From contig CAAECP010000038.1 in NCBI GenBank assembly GCA_900754385.1, positions 1 to 6,755 on the forward strand: a stretch of 6,755 nt of DNA, given 5' to 3'. The stretch is from an uncultured Collinsella sp. GTDB taxonomy: Bacteria > Actinomycetota > Coriobacteriia > Coriobacteriales > Coriobacteriaceae. The notes below the pieces were generated by a model. It was not told the DNA's origin. It saw only the letters and a program-made list of their open reading frames with translations, and did not search any database. The translations under genes were made by a program, and so were the position numbers. Below, in pieces: positions 1 to 6,157 of this stretch (position 1 is its first letter; each line of letters starts with the position of its first letter).

Positions 1-389
1 ATGACCGCCCCGGCACGTTGACGCCCGAATGGGTGCCCGGTGCTTACGATCGTCGCCTGGTCGATTACAAGAACCTGAGCGAGCAGTGCCCCATCGGCCC
101 GCGCGACCTGGTGGTCGTGGCCACAGCAGGCCACAAGTCCGATATCGACGTGGTGATTCAGGCCATGCGCGCCAAGCCTGCCTACCTGGGCTGTCTGGGT
201 TCGCGCCGCAAGACGGCCTTTGTGCGTGCCCGCCTGGAGCAGGAAGGCTTTACGCAGGACCAGATCGACGAGCTGCACCTTCCGATCGGCGTTGCCATCG
301 AGGCCGAGGACCCCGAGGAGATCGCCATCTCCATCGCCGCCGAGATGATCCACCTGCGCCGCACCAAGCTCGTCCCCCGCAAGCGCTAA
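1..389 (+). CDS. XdhC-family protein, C-terminal Rossmann domain (5' partial)
   Basis: The reading frame is open from the window edge (first whole codon at 3) to TAA at 387-389, giving 128 residues of a protein whose N-terminus lies outside. It looks like the C-terminal XdhC/CoxI Rossmann domain: VVVATAGHKSD at about residues 37-47, YLGCLGSRRK at 61-70, then LHLPIG and the DPEEIAISIAAEM helix at 91-115. XdhC proteins are cytoplasmic accessory factors that bind molybdenum cofactor and help sulfurate it or insert it into xanthine-dehydrogenase-type molybdenum hydroxylases; that role is family knowledge. An ATG at 18 is not a real start, because homology-like sequence continues upstream of it. 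No molybdoenzyme gene is visible, so the substrate enzyme is unknown. The gene has no functional link to the ribosomal genes downstream and is separated from them by a terminator-like hairpin and a promoter. Confidence 0.85.
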   Translation, partial: DRPGTLTPEWVPGAYDRRLVDYKNLSEQCPIGPRDLVVVATAGHKSDIDVVIQAMRAKPAYLGCLGSRRKTAFVRARLEQEGFTQDQIDELHLPIGVAIEAEDPEEIAISIAAEMIHLRRTKLVPRKR

Positions 390-406
390 TCGCATCCCCA
401 CCAATA

Positions 407-480
407 AGTTGCGGTGAAATACGGATTGTTCAAGCCTGCTAGACCGCCAAACAGTCCCTATTTCACCGCAACTGCTTTTT
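407..480 (+). terminator. Long hairpin plus T-run: terminator of the XdhC gene, possibly a dispersed repeat
   Basis: Positions 407-421 and 459-473 are a perfect 15-bp inverted repeat (arm AGTTGCGGTGAAATA). After one mismatch (422/458) pairing continues for 423-430 with 450-457, with one G-U pair at 426/454, leaving a 19-nt loop. The stem is followed after two bases by TTTTT at 476-480, as in an intrinsic terminator, 18 nt after the stop codon of the XdhC gene. The arms are longer and more perfect than most terminators and not GC-rich throughout, so a REP- or MITE-like intergenic repeat that doubles as a terminator is a real alternative. On the opposite strand there is no matching T-run. Confidence 0.65.
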
Positions 481-534
481 GGGACCCATTTGTGCGGGGG
501 AGTTGTGGAGTTGTGCAGGCAGACGAGGTTTTTC

Positions 535-563
535 TGGAAATACGCTCCCGATGCGCGTATAGT
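535..563 (+). promoter_or_regulatory. Putative sigma-70-type promoter for the rplE-led operon
   Basis: The -10 candidate TATAGT at 558-563 matches TATAAT at five of six bases. Seventeen bases upstream, TGGAAA at 535-540 matches TTGACA at four of six. It lies after the terminator-like hairpin and before the first ribosomal gene, which is where a promoter is needed because the usual upstream genes are absent. Transcription would start near 570, giving a leader of about 130 nt before rplE. This is a consensus match only. Confidence 0.5.
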
Positions 564-580
564 ACCGATTGTTTTGTCGG

Positions 581-675
581 CTCCTGCTGCGTCGAGTCCA
601 AACCGCGAAATGCCATGAGCGGCGCGGATGCAGCCAGGAGGCACGAGGACAACCCATCGTGGCCACGCCCCGTGC
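581..675 (+). promoter_or_regulatory. Structured 5' leader of rplE, candidate autogenous control element
   Basis: Within the predicted leader, 581-593 pairs with 627-640 to give 13 bp, including one G-U pair (591/629), interrupted only by a bulged C at 634. The 33-nt apical part can form a further 4-bp stem, 603-606 with 619-622, leaving an asymmetric internal loop (594-602 against 623-626). A second stem starts at the very next base: 641-648 with 668-675, with one mismatch (646/670). Its loop contains the palindrome CGTGGCCACG at 658-667. Ribosomal operons are often controlled by a product binding such a leader; in Escherichia coli S8 represses the spc operon from a site around the start of rplE. 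I cannot identify the S8 core motif here, so the ligand is unknown. Confidence 0.45.
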
Positions 676-700
676 TTAAAACCCCAAGAAGGAGTGAACA

Positions 701-1258
701 ATGGCAGAAGAGAAGTATGTGCCGCGTCTGAAGACCAAGTACAACAACGAGGTCAAGCAGCAGCTTCAGGACAAGTTCCAGTACGAGAACGTCATGATGA
801 TCCCCAAGTTTGAGAAGATCGTCGTGAACATGGGTGTCGGCGAGGCCGCTACCGATTCCAAGGCCATCGACGGTGCCGTGCGCGACCTGCGCGCCATCAC
901 CGGCCAGCAGCCGATGATCACCCGTGCCCGCAAGTCCATCGCTACCTTCCGCCTGCGCGCCGGTATGCCGATCGGCTGCAAGGTTACCCTGCGTGGCGAC
1001 CGTATGTGGGAGTTCTTCGATCGTCTGACCTCCGTCGCGATCCCCCGTATCCGCGACTTCCGCGGCATCTCCGCCAAGAGCTTCGACGGCCGTGGTAACT
1101 TCTCCATGGGCGTCACCGAGCAGCTCATCTTCCCCGAGATCGACTTCGACTCCGTCGATCACCAGCGTGGTATGGACATCACTTTCGTGACCACCGCCAA
1201 CACCGATGAGGAGGCCAAGGCCCTTCTGGACGCCTTCGGTTTCCCGTTCAAGAAATAG
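701..1258 (+). CDS. rplE: 50S ribosomal protein L5
   Basis: The gene encodes 185 residues, a normal length for bacterial L5, which binds 5S rRNA in the central protuberance of the large subunit and contacts S13 and P-site tRNA. Family segments are in order: [18 protein letters not shown] at 30-47, the [19 protein letters not shown] region at 74-92, IPRIRDFRG at 114-122, and [18 protein letters not shown] at 130-147. The ATG at 701 is supported by AAGGAG at 689-694 with a 6-nt spacer. This is the first ribosomal gene of the cluster in the window; rplX, its usual upstream neighbour, is missing from that position. A promoter and a folded leader precede it, suggesting that it opens its own transcription unit. 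A hairpin follows the stop codon. Confidence 0.98.
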   Translation: MAEEKYVPRLKTKYNNEVKQQLQDKFQYENVMMIPKFEKIVVNMGVGEAATDSKAIDGAVRDLRAITGQQPMITRARKSIATFRLRAGMPIGCKVTLRGDRMWEFFDRLTSVAIPRIRDFRGISAKSFDGRGNFSMGVTEQLIFPEIDFDSVDHQRGMDITFVTTANTDEEAKALLDAFGFPFKK

Positions 1259-1273
1259 GTTCACCTGCCCTAT

Positions 1274-1303
1274 AAGCGCCGTTCCCACAAGGGGGCGGCG
1301 TTT
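1274..1303 (+). other. Strong hairpin in the rplE-rpsN spacer, possible attenuator
   Basis: Positions 1274-1286 pair with 1291-1303 around the tetraloop ACAA (1287-1290): 13 pairs, three of them G-U. The 3' arm ends in only three T residues and is then G-rich, so this is at best a weak terminator. In the middle of an operon it more likely causes partial termination, pausing, or protection of an mRNA end after processing, which would change the ratio of L5 to the downstream proteins. Confidence 0.5.
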
Positions 1304-1337
1304 GGGGCGAACAATACTCTATGTGAGGAGGATATAA

Positions 1338-1523
1338 GTGGCTAAGACATCGATGATCGTCAAGTGCAATCGCAAGCAGAAGTTCTCTACTCGTGAGTAC
1401 ACGCGCTGCCAGCGCTGCGGCCGTCCGCACTCTGTGTACCGCAAGTTCGGCCTGTGCCGTGTCTGCTTCCGCGAGCTTGCACTCAAGGGCGAGCTTCCCG
1501 GCGTTAAGAAGGCCAGCTGGTAA
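1338..1523 (+). CDS. rpsN: 30S ribosomal protein S14, zinc-binding type Z
   Basis: The 61-residue product is the short, zinc-containing form of S14, which helps assemble the head of the small subunit late in its maturation. Four cysteines form the zinc ribbon: C24-x2-C27, then twelve residues, then C40-x2-C43. The [19 protein letters not shown] start and the C-terminal LPGVKKASW are typical. The start is GTG at 1338, with AGGAGG at 1326-1331 and a 6-nt spacer. A genome with this form may also carry a zinc-free S14 elsewhere for zinc starvation; none is in this window. The gene stands apart from its neighbours, with 79 bp before it and 119 bp after it, each spacer containing a hairpin. Confidence 0.97.
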   Translation: MAKTSMIVKCNRKQKFSTREYTRCQRCGRPHSVYRKFGLCRVCFRELALKGELPGVKKASW

Positions 1524-1533
1524 GTCACTACCA

Positions 1534-1601
1534 GCGTTTCAAGCATCAGTTTGGAACAGGGAAAACGCGCTAAATAGGCTTTGCCGTTAAGGGCGGCGAA
1601 G
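1534..1601 (+). other. Two hairpins in the rpsN-rpsH spacer
   Basis: The 119-bp spacer has no gene. The first stem pairs GCGTTT (1534-1539) with AAACGC (1563-1568), closed further by C1540-G1561 across a bulged A. The second pairs 1579-1588 with 1592-1601 (ten pairs, three G-U) around a 3-nt loop. Neither is followed by a T-run, so they are not terminators. The second has arms much like the rplE-rpsN hairpin (GCCGTT paired with GGGCGGC). They could guide RNA processing or protein binding before rpsH; this is inference. Confidence 0.4.
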
Positions 1602-1642
1602 AACCAAGAGCACGTGTTCATCAAGAACGAAGGAGAATCTGT

Positions 1643-2041
1643 ATGAACCTTACAGACCCGATCGCAGATATGCTTACGCGCATCCGTAACGCTAACTCTG
1701 TGAACAAGGCCACGGTCTCCATGCCGAGCAGCAAGAAGCTCGTCGAGATCGCTCGTGTTCTGCACGAGGAGGGCTACATCGAGGGCTACGATGTCGAGGA
1801 CACCGTTCCCCAGAAGACTCTGCACATCACGCTTAAGTATGGTCCCAAGAAGGCTAAGGTCATCAACGGCATCCGCCGCATTTCCAAGCCGGGCCTGCGT
1901 AAGTACACCGGCGTTGCCGACATGCCCCGCGTCCGCGGTGGCCTTGGTACCGCCATTATTTCCACCAGCCATGGCGTCATGACCGACCGCGATGCTCGCA
2001 AGCACAACGTCGGCGGCGAGATCATCGCTTACGTCTGGTAA
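1643..2041 (+). CDS. rpsH: 30S ribosomal protein S8
   Basis: The product has 132 residues, the usual size for bacterial S8, a primary 16S rRNA-binding protein of the central domain and, in Escherichia coli, the translational repressor of the spc operon. It starts with the family signature [17 protein letters not shown] at 1-17. It ends with [14 protein letters not shown] at 107-120 and [10 protein letters not shown] at 123-132, which form the rRNA-binding C-terminal domain. KPGLRKY at 82-88 is also typical. The ATG at 1643 has AAGGAG at 1630-1635 and a 7-nt spacer. It follows a long spacer with two hairpins. If autogenous control exists here, the structured rplE leader is the natural candidate target, but I could not match it to the S8 site. 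Confidence 0.98.
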   Translation: MNLTDPIADMLTRIRNANSVNKATVSMPSSKKLVEIARVLHEEGYIEGYDVEDTVPQKTLHITLKYGPKKAKVINGIRRISKPGLRKYTGVADMPRVRGGLGTAIISTSHGVMTDRDARKHNVGGEIIAYVW

Positions 2042-2074
2042 TTCGCTCGGTAGGTAGAAGGAAAGGAGATCACC

Positions 2075-2611
2075 GTGTCTCGTATCGGTAATAAGCCTGT
2101 CCAGATTCCCGCCGGAGTCGAAGTGGCAGTCAACGGCAACAACGTTGTCGTCAAGGGCCCCAAGGGCCAGCTCGAGCTCGATGTCTTTGAGAAGCTCGCT
2201 ATCAACGTCGAGGACAACGTCCTCACCGTTTCCCGTCCCGACGACGAGCGTGAGACCCGTGCCCGCCACGGCCTCACCCGCGCCCTCATCCACAACATGG
2301 TTGTTGGCGTTTCCGAGGGCTTCGAGAAGAAGCTCGAGCTCGCCGGCGTCGGTTACCGCGTGCAGCAGAAGGGCAAGAACCTCGAGTTCTCCCTGGGCTT
2401 CTCGCACCCCGTGATCGTCGAGGCTCCCGAGGGCATCACCTTCGAGGTTCCCGACAACACCCACGTGAACGTCAAGGGTATCAACAAGCAGCAGGTCGGT
2501 CAGATCGCCGCTGAGATTCGCGGCCATCGTCCTCCCGAGCCTTACAAGGGCAAGGGTATCCACTACGTTGGCGAGCACATCCGCCGCAAGCTGGGTAAGG
2601 CCGCCAAGTAG
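2075..2611 (+). CDS. rplF: 50S ribosomal protein L6
   Basis: This 178-residue protein matches L6, which binds 23S rRNA near the GTPase-associated region at the base of the stalk. L6 consists of two related domains, and both ends are recognisable: [12 protein letters not shown] at 1-12 with VKGPKG at 26-31, and the C-terminal signature [12 protein letters not shown] at 153-164 followed by a basic tail, RRKLGK. The core segment ELAGVGYRV at 88-96 also fits. The start codon is GTG at 2075, with AAAGGAG at 2062-2068 and a 6-nt spacer; the spacer after rpsH is only 33 bp. H163 stands where many homologues have arginine, a conservative change. Confidence 0.98.
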   Translation: MSRIGNKPVQIPAGVEVAVNGNNVVVKGPKGQLELDVFEKLAINVEDNVLTVSRPDDERETRARHGLTRALIHNMVVGVSEGFEKKLELAGVGYRVQQKGKNLEFSLGFSHPVIVEAPEGITFEVPDNTHVNVKGINKQQVGQIAAEIRGHRPPEPYKGKGIHYVGEHIRRKLGKAAK

Positions 2612-2636
2612 TCGTAACCGACTCACTCGCATAAGA

Positions 2637-2658
2637 CCAGCACCCCGTCAGGTGCTGG
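2637..2658 (+). other. Perfect 8-bp hairpin in the rplF-rplR spacer
   Basis: CCAGCACC at 2637-2644 is an exact inverted match to GGTGCTGG at 2651-2658 around a 6-nt loop. Five T residues occur at 2670-2674, but 11 nt after the stem, too far for a standard intrinsic terminator, and that run leads directly into the rplR Shine-Dalgarno site. A processing or pausing element is more likely than termination. Confidence 0.45.
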
Positions 2659-2686
2659 CAAGATCAACCTTTTTAGGAGTTTACGT

Positions 2687-3055
2687 ATGAACAAGCATAA
2701 GGCGAAGCTGGAAGGCCTCAAGCGTCGTCAGCGTCGTGTTCGCGGCAAGGTCTCGGGTACCTCCGAGCGTCCGCGTCTTCGCGTGACCCGTACTAACGCC
2801 AACATCTATGCCCAGATTATCGACGACAGCAAGGGTTCCAGCCTGACGCTCGTCTCTGCCTCGACCCTCGAGGCCGAGTTCAAGGGCACCCACACCTCGA
2901 ACAAGGAGGCTGCGGAGAAGGTCGGTCAGCTCGTTGGCAAGCGCGCCATCGAGGCCGGCATCACCAAGGTCGCCTTCGATCGCGGTGGCCGTATCTACCA
3001 TGGCCGCGTCAAGGCCCTCGCCGACGGTGCTCGTGCCGCCGGTCTCGAGTTCTAG
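2687..3055 (+). CDS. rplR: 50S ribosomal protein L18
   Basis: The 122-residue product is L18, which binds 5S rRNA together with L5 in the central protuberance. It has the expected very basic N-terminus (lysine- and arginine-rich to about residue 37), [20 protein letters not shown] at 28-47, and the highly conserved C-terminal block [20 protein letters not shown] at 97-116. The ATG at 2687 has TAGGAG at 2674-2679 with a 7-nt spacer. Its own TAG stop forms the start of the next gene's Shine-Dalgarno site, which favours translational coupling to rpsE. Confidence 0.98.
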   Translation: MNKHKAKLEGLKRRQRRVRGKVSGTSERPRLRVTRTNANIYAQIIDDSKGSSLTLVSASTLEAEFKGTHTSNKEAAEKVGQLVGKRAIEAGITKVAFDRGGRIYHGRVKALADGARAAGLEF

Positions 3056-3069
3056 GAGGTATGTAGCAC

Positions 3070-3594
3070 ATGGCTCGTAATCAGAAGCAGCAGCGCGAGG
3101 CCTCCGAGTTCGAGGAGCGCGTCGTTTACATCAACCGCGTGTCGAAGACCGTCAAGGGCGGTCGTCGCATGAGCCTCGTCGCTCTCGTCGTCGTTGGCGA
3201 CGGCAAGGGCAACGTCGGCGTTGGCATGGGTAAGTCCGCTGAGGTGCCCATGGCCATCTCCAAGGCGTCTCTCGATGCCAAGAAGAACATGTTCCACGTG
3301 CCGGTGACCGATCAGGGCACCATTCCGCACGAGGTTCTCGGTCACTTTGGTGCCGGCCGCATCATCATCAAGCCCGCTGTCGAGGGTACCGGCGTTATCG
3401 CCGGCGGCGCTGTGCGTCCCCTCTTCGAGCTTGCTGGCATCAAGAACGTCCTGTCCAAGTCCCTCGGTACCGACAACGGCCTCAACATCATCAAGGCTGC
3501 CGTCGAGGGCCTCAAGGAGCTCTCCAGCCCTGAGGACGTCGCGGCTCGCCGTGGCCTGACGGTCTCCGAGATGTTCGTCGGTAAGGAGAACTAA
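3070..3594 (+). CDS. rpsE: 30S ribosomal protein S5
   Basis: This 174-residue protein is S5, which acts in decoding fidelity and mRNA entry on the small subunit; the loop near its N-terminal domain is the classic site of spectinomycin resistance mutations. The double-stranded-RNA-binding-like N-terminal domain runs from [18 protein letters not shown] (16-33) through [21 protein letters not shown] (40-60). The C-terminal domain carries [19 protein letters not shown] at 106-124 and KSLGT at 130-134. The loop [10 protein letters not shown] is intact; the following M-S-L replaces the more usual F-S-F. The ATG at 3070 uses AGGAGG at 3054-3059, which overlaps the rplR stop, with a 10-nt spacer. Confidence 0.98.
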   Translation: MARNQKQQREASEFEERVVYINRVSKTVKGGRRMSLVALVVVGDGKGNVGVGMGKSAEVPMAISKASLDAKKNMFHVPVTDQGTIPHEVLGHFGAGRIIIKPAVEGTGVIAGGAVRPLFELAGIKNVLSKSLGTDNGLNIIKAAVEGLKELSSPEDVAARRGLTVSEMFVGKEN

Positions 3595-3596
3595 GC

Positions 3597-3779
3597 ATGG
3601 CTGACACCATCAAGATCAAGCAGGTCCGCAGCACCAACGGTTGCAAGCAGGACCAGGTCCGTACTGTCCGTGCCCTCGGTCTCCACAGGATCCGCGAGGT
3701 TCGCGAGATTGCTGACAACGAGTCCGTCCGCGGCATGATCTTCAAGGTCAAGCACCTTGTCGAGATTGTAGAGGAGTAG
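3597..3779 (+). CDS. rpmD: 50S ribosomal protein L30
   Basis: The gene encodes 60 residues, the normal size of bacterial L30, a small protein on the solvent side of the large subunit. Recognisable are IKIKQVRSTNG at 5-15, the central VRTVRALGLHRI at 21-32, and VRGMIFKVKHLVEIVEE at 44-60, matching the family pattern of a basic helix, then V-R-G-M-I and a final acidic strand. The ATG at 3597 lies two bases after the rpsE stop. Its Shine-Dalgarno AAGGAG at 3583-3588 is inside the rpsE coding sequence (8-nt spacer), so translation is probably coupled to rpsE. Confidence 0.97.
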   Translation: MADTIKIKQVRSTNGCKQDQVRTVRALGLHRIREVREIADNESVRGMIFKVKHLVEIVEE

Positions 3780-3782
3780 CAA

Positions 3783-4232
3783 ATGCAGCTTCACGATCTT
3801 ACTCCCGCGCCCGGTTCCACCAAGAACCGCAAGCGCGTCGGCCGTGGCAATTCTTCGGGTCACGGCACCACTTCTGGCCGCGGTCAGAAGGGCCAGGGTT
3901 CCCGCTCTGGCGGCACCAAGGGTGCCGGCTTCGAGGGTGGCCAGACTCCGCTGGCTATGCGCCTGCCCAAGCTTCCGGGCTTCCGCAACCCCCGTCGTAT
4001 CGAGTACACCGCTGTTAACGTTGAGCGTCTCGAGCGCAAGTTCGAGGACGGCGCTGTGATCGACGGTGCCGCTCTTAAGGCCGCTCGCATCACCAAGAGC
4101 GAGTTCGAGCCCGTCAAGGTGCTCGGCAATGGTGAGCTCACCAAGAAGTTCACGGTCAAGGTCGACAAGGTCAGCGCTTCTGCGCAGGCCAAGATCGAGG
4201 CCGCCGGCGGAAAGGTCGAGCTGCCGTGCTAA
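3783..4232 (+). CDS. rplO: 50S ribosomal protein L15
   Basis: The 149-residue product is L15, which has a long glycine- and arginine-rich N-terminal extension that threads into 23S rRNA and a globular C-terminal domain. The extension covers about residues 10-50 ([20 protein letters not shown] at 17-36), followed by [19 protein letters not shown] at 49-67, close to the actinobacterial form. The C-terminal domain has [20 protein letters not shown] at 112-131 and ends AAGGKVEL, followed by P-C. The ATG at 3783 lies three bases after rpmD and uses GAGGAG at 3771-3776, inside rpmD, with a 6-nt spacer. Its last codons overlap the secY start by 7 nt. Confidence 0.98.
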   Translation: MQLHDLTPAPGSTKNRKRVGRGNSSGHGTTSGRGQKGQGSRSGGTKGAGFEGGQTPLAMRLPKLPGFRNPRRIEYTAVNVERLERKFEDGAVIDGAALKAARITKSEFEPVKVLGNGELTKKFTVKVDKVSASAQAKIEAAGGKVELPC

Positions 4233-5512
4233 ATGGTCTTAAGAATGCTTTCCGCATCAAAGAATTGCGCGAAAAGATTCTTTTTACCATAGCTATGCTC
4301 GTCGTGTACCGCATTGGTGCGCACGTTCCTGTGCCCGGCATTCCCTTCCAGGGGATGCTGGGCCTTTTCTCGACCGATAACAATTCGGTCGCCGCAGGTG
4401 CTATGGCCCTCCTGAATCTTTTCTCTGGCGGCGCTTTGAGCTATGTTTCGGTGTTTTCGCTGGGCATCATGCCTTACATCACCAGCTCGATCATCCTCCA
4501 GATGCTCCAGGCCGTCGTGCCTTCCCTGCATGAGCTTGCCCGCGAGGGCGAGGTCGGTCAGACCAAGATTACGCAGTATTCGCGTTACCTCACCCTGGCT
4601 CTGGCAATCCTCAACTCCGTGGGTTACCTCTTCCTCTTTAAGAGCTTCGGCATCAGCTTTAATGGCGCCGGAGCTCCCGAGATCATCTTCGACCTCATGA
4701 TCGTCGGTACGCTCACCGCGGGCGCCATGCTGATCATGTGGATTGGTGAGCTCATCACCCAGCGCGGTATCGGCAATGGCATGTCGCTGATCATCTTCGC
4801 GAACATCATGGCCGGCCTTCCGCAGGCTATCTTCTCCAGCACCGAGGGCAATGCCGGTGGCATCATCACCATGGTGATCATCTGTGCCATCATCCTGCTG
4901 GTTATCCCGCTGATTGTTTTCCTTGAGCGCGGCCAGCGCCGCATCCCGGTCTCCTACGCTAAGCGCGTCGTGGGCCGTCGCATGATGGGTGGCCAGACCA
5001 CCTACCTGCCCATCAAGGTCAACACCGCGGGTGTCGTGCCGATCATCTTCGCTTCGGCGCTGCTGTACTTCCCGGCTCAGATTGCTGTGTTCTTCCCCGG
5101 CATCGGCTGGATTCAGGCAGTTGCCTCTGCGCTTTCGACCGGTTGGCTCAACTGGGTGCTTAATGTTGTCCTCATCGTGTTCTTCGCGTACTTCTACACC
5201 TCTATGGTGTTCAACCCCGATGACACGGCCGACAACCTTAAGAAGCAGGGCGGCTTTATTCCGGGCGTGCGTCCGGGTAGGGCTACCGCGGCCTACATCA
5301 AGAACGCGCTCAACAAGATCACGCTTCCCAGCGCTGTCTTTTTGGCGCTCATCGCCATCGTGCCTTCGATCATCTTCTCCTTCACGGGTAACCATCTGAT
5401 CCAGGCTTTTGGTGGCACGTCCATCCTCATCATGGTCGGCGTCGTGCTCGACACGGTCGATAAGCTCGAAGGCCAGATCAAGATGTATGATTACGATGGA
5501 TTCTTTAAATAG
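4226..5512 (+). CDS. secY: Preprotein translocase channel subunit SecY
   Basis: This 428-residue integral membrane protein is the pore of the SecYEG export and membrane-insertion channel. About ten hydrophobic segments are visible, the first at 18-38. Around 67-94 lies the plug and second segment, including [38 protein letters not shown] is at 172-191, the cytoplasmic loop [15 protein letters not shown] at 233-247, and the arginine-bearing C5 loop [16 protein letters not shown] at 343-358, which contacts SecA and the ribosome. The GTG at 4226 is chosen because it gives the conserved start [20 protein letters not shown]; the nearby ATG at 4233 is out of frame. It overlaps rplO by 7 nt and has only a weak Shine-Dalgarno (AAAGG at 4211-4215), so reinitiation after rplO is likely. 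Confidence 0.98.
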   Translation: MLNGLKNAFRIKELREKILFTIAMLVVYRIGAHVPVPGIPFQGMLGLFSTDNNSVAAGAMALLNLFSGGALSYVSVFSLGIMPYITSSIILQMLQAVVPSLHELAREGEVGQTKITQYSRYLTLALAILNSVGYLFLFKSFGISFNGAGAPEIIFDLMIVGTLTAGAMLIMWIGELITQRGIGNGMSLIIFANIMAGLPQAIFSSTEGNAGGIITMVIICAIILLVIPLIVFLERGQRRIPVSYAKRVVGRRMMGGQTTYLPIKVNTAGVVPIIFASALLYFPAQIAVFFPGIGWIQAVASALSTGWLNWVLNVVLIVFFAYFYTSMVFNPDDTADNLKKQGGFIPGVRPGRATAAYIKNALNKITLPSAVFLALIAIVPSIIFSFTGNHLIQAFGGTSILIMVGVVLDTVDKLEGQIKMYDYDGFFK

Positions 5513-5530
5513 GCTAGAGGAGGATTGCTC

Positions 5531-6157
5531 ATGAACCTCGTATTGCTCGGAGCTCCGGGTGCCGGTAAGGGCACCGTCGCACAGGAGCTCGTCGACGAGT
5601 TTGGCGTCGCTCACATTTCCACGGGCGACCTGCTGCGTGCTGCCGTCAAGGGTGGCACCGAGCTTGGTATTCAGGCTAAGAAGTACATGGATGCTGGCGA
5701 GCTCGTCCCCGACCAGCTCGTGATCGACCTTGTCAAGGAGCGCCTTGCCGCCGATGACGCCCAGCAGGGCTTCATCCTCGACGGCTTCCCGCGCAACACC
5801 GCCCAGGCTGTGACGCTCGATTCCGAGCTCTCCGCCATGGGTCGCGAGATCGACTGCGCCCTTCTGGTCGATGTGGCCCCCGAGGTCATCATCGATCGTC
5901 TGTCTTCGCGTCGCACCTGCCGCGCCTGCGGTTACACCGGCACCGCTGCCGATGCTACCTGCCCCAAGTGCGCAGGCGAGATGTATCAGCGCGACGACGA
6001 CAAGCCCGAGACCATCAAGAACCGTCTCGACGTCTACGAGAAGTCCACGAGCCCGCTCGTCGACTACTATCGTGGCCAGGGTCTGCTCAAGTCGGTCAAC
6101 GGTGACCAGGCTCGCGAGACCGTGTACGGGGATGTCAAAGAGGCTCTCGGTCTATGA
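5531..6157 (+). CDS. adk: Adenylate kinase with short zinc-type LID
   Basis: The 208-residue enzyme interconverts ATP plus AMP with two ADP in the cytoplasm. The P-loop GAPGAGKGT is at 7-15, the AMP-binding STGDLLR at 30-36, DGFPR at 84-88, LID arginines at 123, 127 and 128, and QRDDD at 153-157. The LID is a zinc site, C130-x2-C133-x10-C144-x2-C147; in well-studied zinc forms such as Bacillus the second pair follows sixteen residues after the first, so this LID is about six residues shorter. The ATG at 5531 is preferred over the in-frame TTG at 5525: AGAGGAGG at 5516-5523 is spaced 7 nt from the ATG but almost touches the TTG, and MNLVLLGAPG is the usual family start. It lies 18 nt after secY and overlaps map by 4 nt. 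Confidence 0.97.
   Translation: MNLVLLGAPGAGKGTVAQELVDEFGVAHISTGDLLRAAVKGGTELGIQAKKYMDAGELVPDQLVIDLVKERLAADDAQQGFILDGFPRNTAQAVTLDSELSAMGREIDCALLVDVAPEVIIDRLSSRRTCRACGYTGTAADATCPKCAGEMYQRDDDKPETIKNRLDVYEKSTSPLVDYYRGQGLLKSVNGDQARETVYGDVKEALGL

Noticed and set aside
500..515. Tandem 8-bp repeat GAGTTGTG twice
   Set aside because: Only two copies, short, with no link to another signal; may be chance, though it lies just upstream of the promoter.
414..731. 105-codon plus-strand frame covering the XdhC-rplE gap
   Set aside because: It begins inside the hairpin arm, runs through the promoter and leader into rplE in another frame, has no Shine-Dalgarno site and resembles no known protein.
458..1288. 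Long open frame of 276 codons on the minus strand across rplE and its leader
   Set aside because: It is antisense to a clear L5 gene, its translation is a biased leucine/aspartate/glycine-rich string with no recognisable domain, and such frames arise from strong GC third-position bias.
1551..1576. Promoter-like TTGGAA and TAAATA ahead of rpsH
   Set aside because: The spacing is only 14 bp, too short for a normal sigma-70-type promoter, and it overlaps a hairpin.
1319..2632. 437-codon minus-strand frame opposite rpsN, rpsH and rplF
   Set aside because: It is a shadow of three certain ribosomal genes, crossing their spacers, with low-complexity composition and no family resemblance.
3061..3066. 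ATG-TAG start-stop pair between rplR and rpsE
   Set aside because: It lies one base after the AGGAGG site, too close for efficient initiation; the rpsE ATG at 3070 has workable spacing. Probably chance.
5525..5530. TTG as an upstream start for adk, adding two residues
   Set aside because: The Shine-Dalgarno site ends one base before it, while the ATG at 5531 has a 7-nt spacer and gives the usual N-terminus.
4229..5614. 461-codon minus-strand frame opposite secY
   Set aside because: It is almost entirely antisense to secY and rich in D, E, H and R, the mirror of a hydrophobic membrane protein; there is no independent sign of coding.
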